Below are positions 1 to 11,751 of a stretch of 64,000 bases of DNA, piece after piece (positions within the stretch are counted from its first letter, which is position 1; the number at the start of each line of letters is the position of its first letter). Origin of the DNA: Rotaria socialis (lineage: Eukaryota; Rotifera; Eurotatoria; Philodinida; Philodinidae). Position numbers and translations under genes: made by a program. The notes beneath the pieces are model-generated. The model made no database searches, was not told the origin of the DNA, and saw only the letters and a program-made list of their open reading frames with translations. The DNA is taken from the NCBI GenBank assembly GCA_905331475.1, contig CAJNYU010000694.1, positions 62,001 to 126,000 of the forward strand, in the 5' to 3' direction.

Positions 1-252
1 ATATTACTGCGTCATCTTTCTGTGACGTTTCTATAACCTTAGTATTCATTCTTTTAAGGTTATGTGTTGAAGTTGGACAATGCCCTTCATACTTTCACCC
101 AATTGGTGATCTGCAAAACGTTTCAAACAAAAATTCAAATCGGCGTCCATCGAACATAAAAATAATGGTTTCTCTAAAATATAATCAAATTTTAAAAGAA
201 TGACAAGTATACGAGACGATGATTTATTTTTTTATTTACTTCATATGATAAG
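1..252. other. Gene-free left flank of the first transposon
   Basis: AT-rich sequence with no convincing open frame, splice structure or repeat. It is simply host DNA left of the 8-bp target duplication at 253-260. Confidence 0.5.
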
Positions 253-260
253 CTAAATAC

Positions 261-312
261 CAAGGGGGAAACGGCGGATTCCCGGGATTCCGAATCCCAT
301 GAGAATCCCATA
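261..312 (+). repeat. Left terminal inverted repeat of the 261-4490 transposon
   Basis: About 50 bp, GC-rich against an AT-rich background. It pairs with 4439-4490 in inverse orientation. The outer 20 bp differ at one position; inner parts are imperfect and made of GGGAATCCC/GAATCCCATG-like subrepeats. Confidence 0.85.
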
Positions 313-782
313 GGAATCTTGGGGATCTTGGGAATCTTGGGAATTCAAGGGGAATCCCACGGAAATCATGTGCCTAAGAGTCATCAATAGATGATTTTTT
401 TTCCATGTGTTCAGTTGATTTTTCTTTTCTTACAATCATTCGTTATACTTCGGGAAGACAATGGTCATCATATGATTAACGAACTCCCAACGATCGACGG
501 ATAACGGGAAAAAAGTTGTGTCTACCAAATTTATATGTTTCTAAGGAATGTGAATTAATTTTGTCTTCTCGTCTTACGATCCAATTATTTCATCTTTTCT
601 ATTTTTCTCATCTCTCTTTTTTTGTCTTCAGATAAACATATCAATATAAATATACACGTGACTGTACAATCTCTCTCACATTCGTTATTTACTATCAAAC
701 TAAATTTATACAAAATTAAATTTCGTTTTTTTAAAAAGAAAACAAATTATTATAACATTTTTTTCTACGAAGGTAATACATA

Positions 783-3254
783 ATGTTTAAATCATTTCCG
801 CCTCTTGATTTACCTAATGATGTTTTGTCATTCAAAGGAGAAAAGTTTTTTGAGTTGATTCAACAGAAATATGGTCAAGTTTTTAAAGAATTAATGGAAA
901 TACTTTCAATCGATACAGTACATAAACTGCTTTGGTTGAAGATGATATTCTACCTGTTTTCCAGAAAAATATCGAGAATTAGAGAAAGTAACACAACGAG
1001 CATGTCTTCATCTTGATGATGGGACAATTATGCTCAAGCCTGGTTTGCGTATGGATTTCGATCGTTTTATCCGATCTCTTCATGATATAAACGATAAACA
1101 AAAACAACAGAAGGAAATAGTGAAACAAACTGAAGATAATATTTCTTTATTTAAGAACTTAGTAAAGTCATATCAATTCAATGAAAGTGATGATACACAA
1201 GATAATTATCTTTTCTGTTCGCTTTTATGGAAAATATTTCCAATAATATTTCAAAAAATAAGAATAATTATCAATACAGTGATATTGTGCAACAATTTCC
1301 ACAATCATTGTATATCTTAGGAGGGCGAAACTCGCGCTAGTTTGTAAGGTTGAACTTACCCGGCGCACTTCCATCATTATCTACCTTAAACCTTAGTCTT
1401 GAGAAAGCTGATGCGTGCATTGGTGAAGCCGAGTTTCTATATGATGCACTTAATCACCATCATAATTCTTTAAACTATTAGATCGCCGTTTGTTCAGAAG
1501 ACTCGACAGCAGTCGTAAAGAAAGTTATAGTGCTGCTACTAACACATTTGGTGGATTCGCGACTCCACTCGAAAATGGTATTCCTAAATCTGGCTACTTT
1601 AAGACATATTCTTTTGATGTGTTAAAAGAATGGTTCGACAATAAAGATAAGTCAAACTATTTAAATGTTCATATGATGCAACCGCTCATTGAATCTAAAC
1701 CATATACATCACCATTCCTCCTTGCCGCATATGGGATCAGTAACACATTTAAAGCCATTGATATTCTTAATCGATGGATATGGATTTTTGAAACGTCTCA
1801 AGAGTCAAACGTTCGTATTGTTGCTTTTTCTACAGATTGCGATCCGAGATACTTGTTAGCAATGCGTTTGACTACAGGCTTTTTTGCAAAACTTACTAAT
1901 ACTCCGTTATATAATCATAACAATATATTAAAGATCCATTTACCAAAGGACTGGTCAGGATGGTTTTTTATGCCTCCTCATCAAGTTTTATTTTGTTTTC
2001 AAGATTCCATACATTTATGTGCTAAACTCCGTAATCGTATGCTTTCGGAAACAGCATCACTGTTGATTGGGAATGGAGAAGGTTCCATTCAAGTACTGAA
2101 TGAACTTATAGAAACTAAATCAAAGTTTGTCCATGGACTTGTAAAAACTGATATAAAGCCGAGCGATAGGCAAAACTATAAGTCTTGCCACAAAATCCTA
2201 CGTGAGGAAGTAATAAATGCTCTTGAAGACATTGATGGTTCTTTAGCCACTCGAATTTATTTACGCCTCTTGCGTAGTGTAGCTCTCGCCTATATTGACC
2301 ATAATACATCGATAATCGATCGTATCTATCATAGTTGGTTAGCAGTCTTTATATGCCGTATATGGCAAACCTGGCTGCATTTAGTACATAAAGAAGACAT
2401 TTCAGCAGCTCATTCTCAAATGTCAAAAGAGAACTTATTTATTACTGTTCCTGCTCATTTTTCTATCGAAATGAATGCTCATAGCCTTGTTGCAATTTGT
2501 TTACTTGTGCATCAGCAAGATTTGCCAATTTCTACTCTTAGGTTTCCAAATTATCACTCACAGTCTTGCGAAGCAACTTTTCGTAACTCTAGATCAATGT
2601 CAGGTGTTTTTTCTACAGTAGTTAATTTTACTACTGAACAGTTTCTTAAACGAGCTGGTAAACTATCAGTACTTGCTGATATACAAAATCAGAGTGAATC
2701 TGGTCAGTTAAGCTGTTCTTTACAGTTTCCTAAGCATCACAAGCGATGTCGACAAAGTATTGCTTCTAATAACGTAGTTCTGAGTGCGTCTATCCATCTC
2801 TTCTCACTTGTGATAATATTAAAAAGACAATTTGTCAAGCATATGATGATGCTTATGATCTACTATCTAAGCTTGATGTTCATATCGCTTTGAAGAAAGC
2901 GAAAAAATAACTGAAATGCTTCAAGTGAGTTCATTTGTGCGAGCTCAGTTTGATAGAAAATTTAAAAAGGTCTCGTACGATGATGATGAATCGTATTTAT
3001 CTGATAATGATGAATCAAGTTATAAATTCAGATCGGAGATCAATACTGCAGCGAACTTAGATTATGATAGTTCATGTGATGATGAAACTGAAAATGTGTC
3101 TTCAATTTCAGCTAGTGGTAAATCTCAGTTTCATGGAATGAGAGTGTGCGATACTATTCCTTCCTCACTTGCGAAGTCCTACTTTCGTGTTGAACTTGAT
3201 GAGAAAAAAAATATATTCACAAACAGCCAGCCGGCTTTTAACCGATACCAATAA
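783..3254 (+). pseudogene. Degenerate transposase of the 261-4490 element
   Basis: The protein is spread over at least four frames with no clean intron at the breaks. 783-1016 encodes an N-terminal domain (FFELIQQKYGQVFKELMEIL). It shifts near 940-965 into a frame reading KYRELEKVTQRACLHLDDGT that runs past 1030. About 1345-1440 reads FVRLNLPGALPSLSTLNLSL in another frame. The core occupies 1490-2893 and continues, after a shift near 2780-2810, into 2916-3254. The core contains STDCDPRYLLAMR and FQDSIHLCAKLRNRML, which look like acidic catalytic-core motifs (D..HL) of an RNase H-fold transposase. The 1490 frame has no ATG start and a stop lies just upstream. The C-terminal part is acidic and serine-rich. 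What is seen: repeated frame breaks inside a transposon with intact ends. Inference: the copy is dead and could move only in trans. Some breaks could be unrecognised introns or assembly errors. Confidence 0.75.
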
Positions 3255-3599
3255 TCGTTTGTCAGCTGATCGACTTAGGAGAGTTCAACAAAGCAGTTCT
3301 TAGATTAATAAGAAGCTTGTAAGAAATACTTAGGAATATTTTGACATGATCAACTTCTGCTATTTTTTATTGCTTCTTGTTTCTTTTATTGATATTTCAT
3401 AGTTCGCTTTCCCTCTATGTGATAAAAAACCAAAATTCTCTAATGTCTCAGTTGACTTGATACCAATCTTATTACAAGATGTATCTAAACTTCACATATC
3501 AATAGATGTTTTTTTTTAATTCACTCTGATATTTTTCAGGGCTTATAATGGTCTGTCAAATTCATGGTAATGAATATCAAAGAGAAATAGAGCAGTGAA

Positions 3600-4260
3600 C
3601 ATGGGTTTACCGAAAGAGATTCACATGAAAAGAAAATAGTAGGCACGGGTGTCATGGCCGATGGCCATGATATAAATTTAGTTACGATATATCTTCTATA
3701 TTCTGCTTAGTGTTTCGTTATGGTATCATCCATTGCATTCTTTGATGTTTTTTTTTCTCTCTCTTGCCCCTCTCCATGTACTAAATTCACCACTATGCAA
3801 TAAAAGAAACATCATCGGTATGTGATGAGATATGAGAGGGGGAGAAAGTATGAAAGGAGAATATATAAAGGGATATACGTTTTGATATGAGTGTGTTTTT
3901 TTCTTTTCCTGTCTTGTTTGATTCTTATCAATTAAAAATTGAAATAAAGTTTTGAAAATGGAGTTAAAAGGAATAAACGGAAGTGTAATAACAACGGGTT
4001 TTCCGGAAAATGCCTAAAAATCAATGTATGGATGCGGGTTTACCGAGTATCATTCGAAGCAAAAATAGGTATAAATAGGCACGGGTATTCTGTATAAAAC
4101 TTGCCTAAACTGTTTCAATCCATTTTGAATTTTTAAATTAAAACCACGCATAGCAAACAAATAAGGATGCGGGTTTTCCGAATGAACATCCACCTCTTCG
4201 CAGCAGGACAGGTTTTACGTGCCGAAGAGTAGAAACACTGTCTGAAAGCAGTGACCAGCA
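3600..4260. repeat. Non-coding part of the transposon with repeated GGGTTTWCCG motifs and hairpins
   Basis: GGGTTTACCGA or GGGTTTTCCGR occurs four times, at 3603-3613, 3996-4006, 4036-4046 and 4171-4181. GGCACGGGT occurs twice, near 3642 and 4079. Just downstream are two stem-loops: CTCTTCG/CGAAGAG (4194-4200 with 4223-4229) and CACTG/CAGTG (4236-4240 with 4249-4253). No reading frame spans the region. Clustered subterminal motifs are a usual form of transposase-binding site, so that is the likeliest role, by inference. Confidence 0.5.
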
Positions 4261-4438
4261 ATCCTGGATCTTTTGGGCAATCGCAAAATTAAGAAATAAA
4301 AGAGTTATGTTAATAAAAACAGTAAATTAAAGAAAGTTGGATCTTCTGATTTATTGTTTTATAGTTTTCTGTTATTTTCAGATACAATGAGGAACCCGCA
4401 AGTATGGTGAGAATTCCGGAATTTTTTTGGAGAATCCT

Positions 4439-4490
4439 TTGGGAATCTCGTGGGAATCCAGGGAATCCGGAATCCGTCGTTTCCCCCTTG
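4439..4490 (-). repeat. Right terminal inverted repeat of the 261-4490 transposon
   Basis: Mirror of 261-312, ending in TCGTTTCCCCCTTG immediately before the CTAAATAC duplication at 4491-4498. Confidence 0.85.
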
Positions 4491-4597
4491 CTAAATACAA
4501 TTACTGTTATCTATTGAGTGAGTGTCTCGACAACGGACGATGTTTTCTCTTATATTTATTTGCACACTAGTATCTACAGTAAAATTAGCAGCCCAGC

Positions 4598-4996
4598 CAG
4601 TGGCGGAACCAGGGGGCTAGGGGGGCTCACCCCCCTAGACAGTGTTGAGCCCTCCCCCCTAGGGAGATTTTAGAAAATGCATTTTTTTATATAAATATGT
4701 AGTAATGTTTGCAATTTCATGTTTTAGCCAGCGTTGCCCGCTATGAAACTCAAAAACTCCCGTTAGAATCAAGAAAAAATTTCAAAATCTCCCAAAAAAT
4801 CCAGAAAATCTTCAAAAAAATTTCAAAATTGTCGAAAAATCTAAAAAACCTTTCAAAATCCGAAAAAAATCCGAAAAAACACCAGAAAAATTGTCAAAAT
4901 TCCCAAAAAAATCCAAAATGACTTTNAAACCCCAAATTTTTTTTTTGGCCCCCCCCCCCCCCCCCCCCCTAGCCCAAAATCCTGGCTCTACCACTG
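4598..4996. mobile_element. hAT-like MITE with 8-bp target duplication
   Basis: A 399-bp element starting CAGTGGCGGAACCAGG and ending CCTGGCTCTACCACTG, which as reverse complement reads CAGTGGTAGAGCCAGG. CAGTGGCGGA(N)CCAGG is a familiar hAT terminus. Flanks are AGCCCAGC (4590-4597) and AGCCCAAC (4997-5004), an 8-bp duplication with one mismatch. The interior is simple: AAATYC-type A-rich repeats and a run of more than 20 C near 4950. One undetermined base lies at 4926. There is no coding capacity; the low-complexity frame through 4709-4921 is a by-product of the repeat. Confidence 0.85.
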
Positions 4997-5004
4997 AGCC
5001 CAAC

Positions 5005-7800
5005 CCTCATCGGATTGTCATATTGCTGTTTTTTTCTATTTAGTAAGCAGTATAAAAATAAAATGCTTTAAAGTATTGTAATAACTTGGCTTCATCAAAA
5101 TATTGTATATTAATATTTACAAAACAAAGTCGGCATCTTAATTTATCGAAATTTCTTCGATTTGAAGAGAAGTCAGCGTTGCTGATGTCAAAAAAACGAA
5201 CAAACTACAATCGAAATATTTGAATGTGTCTAATGTAATAAAAATTTATCAGTTCTATCATAAAACTATAAATTACGAATGTTTGAGATCTTCATCGATA
5301 GCATTTTAAAAAAATTTACATCGTGTTTTATTTATTGACTAAAGTAAAATATAACATGGTACTTATTTAAAATCAAAACAAAATCAATTGCAAGAGTAAA
5401 TGAATAGTGCTCATTATATATTAAATTAAATTATATTTTGTTTGGTTTTCCTAGGAAAAAATAATTACATGCGCTCCATTTCGTAATTAGAAATCTCTCA
5501 CTGTTTGTTGTTGCTAATAAAAAATTCTATATTATGCGTCTTGATTTTTTAGATTGTTAACTGTCGATCGTACCATTATAATATCTATATCACATAAATA
5601 CATAATACGATCTTATAACATTCTTAATGGTTAAATCGCCTATTGAATTCATAAGCTATTTTTTAGCATGAGTTTTCATTCATGTTTATTATAATCGCTC
5701 GAAATCGAATATACTTAGATTTATCGTTGTAAAATAAGTAATACCTTGAATCTATGTGTGACAGATTTCCGGTACTTGACAAAAATTTATAACTTCTTTT
5801 TGAACAAACATATACAGTGTATCAGTTTTACTAGGAAAAGTCCTGAAAGAAAAACAATGACTCTTCCCCTAGCATCTATAGAAAGTTTCCAAAAATCTTC
5901 TATGAACTTTTTAAATTGTTTTCACGTGAAAATTTTATACGAGGTCTCAGTCACAATAACGTTACTTTTTAAAACCTTCCTGTTGTTTCATCAATCCTTG
6001 CCGCATAAAAATGTGAAATAAAATAACTTAGCAAGGAAAATATTTTGATAATGGCCTCATATTTACTTTTTGCTATTCAATTACTTCACAATTATTGATC
6101 ACACAAAAACTTTGCGCGTTCGTTTATACACTTTTAAGTTGAAGTAGCATGTCGAATACTTAATTCATCAGACATAACTTCAACTATGTCTATGTATTTT
6201 GTACTATAAACCTATGTATCACCTCTCTCAAATATTCTACAGTAATTAGAGAAATTTTTCTTTTTAATATATTCAATTCTTTTTAATATGCATCCACTTG
6301 AATTGAATACTGTTTCCATGTACTTTTAAATATAAACATTTTAATTAAAGATTTTACAGTCAGCAACTAAAATCATGTAAAAAGTTGTTTAATTAGCAGC
6401 ACTCTTCTGAATTTCTCTTGTGATTAGAAAAAAATTGTAAAATGAGTGGACAATAAGATATTAACGAACGCTACAGAAGTCAGAGAACATTGCTGCGATA
6501 TAAATTATTCTGTTTATTTTGATTCTTGTTGTTTAATTACACTCGCTGCATACATTTATTTGGCTGCTTTTATTTTTCTCTTAATTAGTCAGTCTCCGTT
6601 TTCGAAACTTGTATAGTTCGAAATAAACACTTGCCACTATGTTACCTTAAGTGATTTATACACGATTCAATTTTACCTTTTCAATTTTATCTCTCCCATA
6701 TGACATTTTTATTTTCTTTGAAATACTGAATTACCTAACTCTTTGTTAACTTCTCAAGAATGAGTTCATTTTATTCAATTCTTGTTTTGTTCGTATCCTT
6801 ACGCTTACAAACTGCGTCTAACGTCTATAATTACTTGGCATGATTTATGCTGTTTCGTAGACTTCTCATGACTTAATCAAATCGAGATTAAAACTAGCTG
6901 AGTTACCACTAACAAGTTTTTGAATTTTTCTTAACACAGCTTTGTCTAGCTGAAGAAAATATTAAAGTTAACAGTTACTTTAAAGTTATATTCAGTTAAC
7001 TAAATCCTTCGATTCAACTTTGACTCTTCGTCTACACTATCAGACATAAGCTGTTTCTTCTGTTCGTAATAAATATTCGTGTTATATTCAGTCAATTTCA
7101 ATCACGAATTTTTCTCGAAGAAAATCAATCGAATCGAACAACGTATTTTTTTTCTTAATAGATGATTATTAACAAGAAACAAGTCTTTTTACACTTTCCA
7201 CATCCTCTTTCTTATTTTTTTACTCTATGAATTCATATTCTGTTTCTCAACATTCATATATCCAACAGCGTCGAAGAATTGAGAAATGGGAATTCCTAAG
7301 TTGAAGAGGAATTATCAGCAACGCCATGATAATTTCTCGCGAAAACGAGAACTATTCCATCAGCCCCTTCATAGTTCCTCAATTCATAAAAGTCAAAATA
7401 ATGCTTTCTCTGAAATACTTTTTATGCCATAGCATTCATGAATCTAAATTTCCCACTGAAAATATAAACATAAGAGGAAAAACTATCATGAATATTGCAT
7501 TTTTGATTTTAATATTCGGCGACCTATGGAGGAACTGAGGAGGAATACCTATTCCACAGCCCTTGGACACCCCTCATGAAGATATATAACAAGTTTCAAG
7601 GATGTTGAAGTTGCTTCATATGATATATTGACTTTTCAGATAAAAGTCATTTCATACATCTAGCGATATCTAGTGGAAATACATGTGGATAGTTCAACTG
7701 TTTAATAAAGAGAATTATTGGAAAAGCACTAAAGAAAGACACGAACACAAACACATAGATACATTGATTAAAAGAGCAAATGTGCACTTCTTGTGTAAGA
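5005..7800. other. Gene-free stretch
   Basis: AT-rich DNA with stops in all frames. Short open frames at 5746-6021 and 7326-7538 show no domain, codon pattern or supporting splice sites and are probably chance. No repeat or structural RNA was recognised. Confidence 0.5.
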
Positions 7801-8549
7801 TACTACAAATACGCATGAATCTTTGTTAACACTATCAAGTGACTCACTTGAATTATCACATGCAGCAAATAATAATGAAACATACGAATCTTATTCATTA
7901 CTATTTGATAAAGCTAAACATAACTTCTCTACAAGTTCGAAAACTTCATTTATGCACTATGAATCATCACCAACAGCTCCAAATCAAACAATTAATAAAG
8001 AAATATCAGCTACGATTAATAATATAGCAAAAGAAGATTCTCAAGATTTTAATCTTTGGCTTTACTGTTTACTGTTTATAAAAGATGAAGAACAGGAAGA
8101 AACAGTAAGATTTAGAGAAGCAAATGCAAAAAATTGAATCAAGTAGAATTCATCTATTTGCTTTTAATATGTTGACTAAGATTTCATGACTCTCATTAAA
8201 CAAATTTATAATAATTTTACTACCCTTTCTAATTATAGTCCATAGTATTTTAGTAGTAAAAACAATTATTTGTAAATGATTATAATATCGACAAATGTGT
8301 TTAGTTTGATCAGTATAACGATTCACTTTGTAGGATGAAATAGAAACCAATATTCATATGTCAACTAAATTATTTTCGAATAGTCATCTGACATCATCAT
8401 ATGACAAGAATGGTAAATAAAAATAGCCTAATTGTTTATGCCAAATTAACATATAATTACTCTTATTCAGAAACATCATGTATAAATCTGTGGCAAGGTG
8501 AATCAAAAACGAAGATAGTCGTGCATGATCAACTACGTGAATTGAAAAG
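7801..8549 (+). CDS. Possible exons of an unidentified gene
   Basis: Two segments look like internal exons. The first is 7801-8104, open after an acceptor-like GTGTAAG and ending before a donor-like GTAAGA; its translation includes NKEISATINNIAKEDSQDFN and has no ATG at its left edge. The second is 8471-8549, after TTCTTATTCAG-like acceptor sequence and before GTAATA; one frame reads LWQGESKTKIVVHDQLREL. The phases of the two do not join directly, so at least one boundary is wrong or a further exon is missing. I recognise no family. They could be 5' exons of the gene starting at 8894, exons of a separate gene, or remnants. Confidence 0.25.
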
Positions 8550-8893
8550 GTAATATGTGCTTATTGATATAATTTGTTTTTTTCTTTCTCAAATAATTTC
8601 TACGCTCTCTCTCTCTCCTGCATCTATCGATTGGACACCATTTCGTTTATACATTTGCTTTTCTCCGTGAAAATTACTTTCGATGCCCTATCTGTATTTA
8701 AATGATTTTATTTCCCTTTTTTTCTCTTCGTCTTTCTCTCTGTTAGTCGTCGTTGTACATATATATTGACTGTATGTGAACTTGCTCCGTCAGTGCGCGC
8801 ATCGTGATCATTTTTATTTCTGTTCACGTCGTCGACGGACAACAGTATTCATCCAGCTGATTTCGATAGAAATGGATTTTTACTCTTAATAAA

Positions 8894-10072
8894 ATGCTAA
8901 AAAATATTGTTCATTCTTATCATGGAAAACTTCATACATTCGATGATTTTTATCGTAATGATTCAAATCCAATAAAATCACGTTTATCATCGAACGATTT
9001 AACATCAACAAATAATTGCCCATCACCGTCACCAACATCTCCATGTTCTCCAAATAGCAATCCATACACTTTTTATAACGTATTTTCTGATTTTAAATAT
9101 TCAACAGCACCAGATGTTGTACCTGAAGAAGACGAAACTGAAGATAAAAATGAGATAATTGAACCAGACTCCAATAGTGCAACAGCTGTTTTTTATCTAG
9201 AAGATGATCATAACAGTCATCCTCAAATTTCAGCATCATCGTCATCTCCTAATTGGCCATCATTAATCTTTCATCGTTTTCGACATTCAAATAATAATAA
9301 TAATAATTATAATTATAATAATACTCATTCTATGGTTAAACAGATGTCAATTAATGAAAACCAAATGAATTTAACGAAATCACGTAAAAATGATCATATA
9401 GATTCATCAATAAATAAGCATCGATATCTTAAACGGTCAGAAACAATAACCCATACAAATGGTTTAACAGATAGAAAAACATCGGGTAATAATGATTTTT
9501 TAGAACTATCATTATCGACAACAAATGATGTTAAAAAACATCGTTCATTTGCCTCGTTATTTAATTATTTTCATCATAGTCATCATCAAAATTTACCAAC
9601 GAAGAATCCTGGTAAATCGAATTCAATAGATACACTACATTTAGAAAATCTTAATTTAAATAATAATGATTTTTCACGTCCAAAACTTATCAAACAAAAA
9701 CCTTTACCATCCAGCAATGAAATCTATTCACCGGTGACTAAATCTCCTCCAAAACCAATTTTACCAAAACTTGCATCTTTATTTCATCGTAATCACTCAT
9801 CTGAACAACATATATATCGCGTAGGAAATTTGAAAGCTCGCCTTCATCATCGAAGACATTCACCACCATTAACGAATACTGCACCTAAGTTTCAATGTCA
9901 AGATTCTAATGAACTTATACAAGAAATAAAACGGTCAGAAGATGAACAACATCAAGATAATGATCATCATATTTCTACTCAACGTCCTGTTAAACCGGTG
10001 GTTATGAAACGTGTTCATACATGGCATAACACCTTCGATTTGCGACCAGTTGATCAGTGTCTGGAATATTGA
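8894..10072 (+). CDS. Hypothetical low-complexity protein, 392 aa
   Basis: Single open frame starting at an ATG just after an in-frame stop. The protein is hydrophilic and rich in Asn, Ser and His, with a poly-Asn/Tyr stretch near residue 140, an acidic patch (VVPEEDETEDKNEI, about residues 75-90) and several basic HRFRH/HHRRH patches. No signal peptide or membrane segment is visible. It reads as mostly disordered, so a regulatory or scaffold role is possible, but I recognise no family. The C-terminus ends VHTWHNTFDLRPVDQCLEY. An alternative 3' end is plausible: a donor inside that end (CA|GTGTCT near 10050) joins in frame to an acceptor (ATATGTAG) near 10158, replacing CLEY with DSLKNRQINLSSDADQAFEK and further residues, stopping at 10273. 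Codon use is like that of the other host genes. Confidence 0.6.
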   Translation: MLKNIVHSYHGKLHTFDDFYRNDSNPIKSRLSSNDLTSTNNCPSPSPTSPCSPNSNPYTFYNVFSDFKYSTAPDVVPEEDETEDKNEIIEPDSNSATAVFYLEDDHNSHPQISASSSSPNWPSLIFHRFRHSNNNNNNYNYNNTHSMVKQMSINENQMNLTKSRKNDHIDSSINKHRYLKRSETITHTNGLTDRKTSGNNDFLELSLSTTNDVKKHRSFASLFNYFHHSHHQNLPTKNPGKSNSIDTLHLENLNLNNNDFSRPKLIKQKPLPSSNEIYSPVTKSPPKPILPKLASLFHRNHSSEQHIYRVGNLKARLHHRRHSPPLTNTAPKFQCQDSNELIQEIKRSEDEQHQDNDHHISTQRPVKPVVMKRVHTWHNTFDLRPVDQCLEY

Positions 10073-10273
10073 CTCGTGTCTTTTTCTTTCTTTCTTTTCA
10101 ATGTATTGTGCATGTGTTTGAATTCAATGATATACATGATTCTTTTCTTTATATGTAGAGATTCATTGAAAAATCGACAAATAAATCTTAGTAGTGATGC
10201 TGACCAAGCATTTGAAAAATGTAATTTAAAAAAAAGAAAACTTTATTTTGATATAATCTCAATCGTTGAATGA

Positions 10274-11751
10274 AGGCAAGGACAACAATAATAACGCACG
10301 AATTTTCGAGAAAAGGATGTATGTAGTATTTTGAATTGTTGACTTCAATGAAATTCTCAAGTAAAACTAGATTTAGATTTCCTATGATCTAAACTAACTG
10401 GTTCACAATCTAACGAAATGAAGCAACCAATTTATTAAATAAATTAATCATTAACAATTTAGTTAGTATATATCATCGTTTTGAGTTATTTACAATTAAA
10501 TTAATAAAATCTCCTTGGTCATATTCCAGTACCATGAATACTGGAATATATAAATATATCTATTGATCTCTGTAACTTTTTGCTAAATTTAAACAAAGAG
10601 ATAGCAAACAGACAAAAAAGTCTGGTGATTTATTTCAATCGATGTTTTATACCATATTCTAATTGGCGCAAGACAAGAATTACTAAAATAAAATCCTACT
10701 ATCTATTATTCAATCAAAAAACAATAAGTCAACCAATAACGATAGAATACTAATCGATTCTAGACTAAAATGACTATAAAAATGCTCAGAAGCATCATAG
10801 TTGTTTCATAACAATATAGGATGGTTAATAAAGGTAAAATAGAAACTAAATGAACTTTTATTTTTATTAGAAAAGAACCAATAATTGCTGATCTATTGTG
10901 TTCATTAAAGCTTGTTTTTATACGTCCATTGACAATATTCAAAGAAAATTTCATAATATCTGTTCAATATGATTGCATCACACTTTTCTATCATATTTGT
11001 TGGAAATGTAAACTGATCAAGACGTGAACTTCTAAAATAATATTGACTCTGATAAAGTTTTGAAATAAAATCTTACATTTTGTCATTTATGACTTTATTT
11101 CTTTTTATTCGTTACGCTATTTCGAGTCTTCGTCGATTGATTTTTCGAAAATTTTCTATCGGATTCAAAACAATAATTTCTAATGATCAATCATTATTGA
11201 ATTGTTTGTGACTGTCAATTTTTTATAGAAAACTCGACTTCTTACGAGTATTTTTAAATAGATTTTTCACTTTCGTATTGATGTCATTCTTCATTTCTAG
11301 GTTACGTAATACGTATATGCTTTGAAAAATGAATATTTAATTGTACAAAACAAAAAACTGCTTCATTTGAATTAGTATTATCTTATTGATTTCTTAATTT
11401 TCGTCGAACAGTATACATTTCATTAGAAACAATCAATATTAGTACATCACATCAGAGATTTAGTAATATTCTGACATTTCAAAGTTTTTAACTGACAATT
11501 ATTAAACAAGATATTTCATAAGTTCTATTTTAGCAAATTATCTTAGGCTTCTAGAAAGTTCTGGAGAGAAAATATGATTCGACTGTGACAAAGTCATAGA
11601 ATATTTTAAAAAAGGTCAAGACACCTTTAAATTTATTTTTAAGAAAAATAGTCCACTAAGTATAATCTATGATAAATTGTTGAATGAAAATATCTGACAT
11701 GAAAAGTAAAACAATCTTCAAGGTTGATTGTATGCCAATTATAAGAAATGA
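10274..11751. other. Gene-free stretch with one strong hairpin
   Basis: No coding signal. ATATTCCAGTA at 10521-10531 is the exact inverse of TACTGGAATAT at 10539-10549, an 11-bp stem with a 7-base loop. It lies about 250 bp past the possible extended end of the preceding gene. Nothing else was recognised. Confidence 0.45.

Larger units (their letters stand above)
261..4490 (+). mobile_element. TIR DNA transposon with 8-bp target-site duplication
   Basis: The left end begins CAAGGGGGAAACGGCGGATT at 261. The reverse complement of the right end at 4490 begins CAAGGGGGAAACGACGGATT, and similarity continues for about 50 bp through GGGAATCCC-type repeats. The element is flanked by the exact direct repeat CTAAATAC at 253-260 and 4491-4498. 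Eight-base duplications are typical of the hAT and P superfamilies. The interior holds a broken transposase (783-3254) and a non-coding right third carrying short repeated motifs. Ends and duplication are seen directly. The superfamily is not settled, because the transposase matches a widespread metazoan family that I cannot place with certainty. The exact duplication argues for fairly recent insertion, but the coding part is already decayed. Confidence 0.9.

Noticed and set aside
4709-5003. Lys/Asn-rich frames within the C-run MITE
   Set aside because: Low-complexity by-products of simple A-rich and C-rich repeats, with an undetermined base inside.
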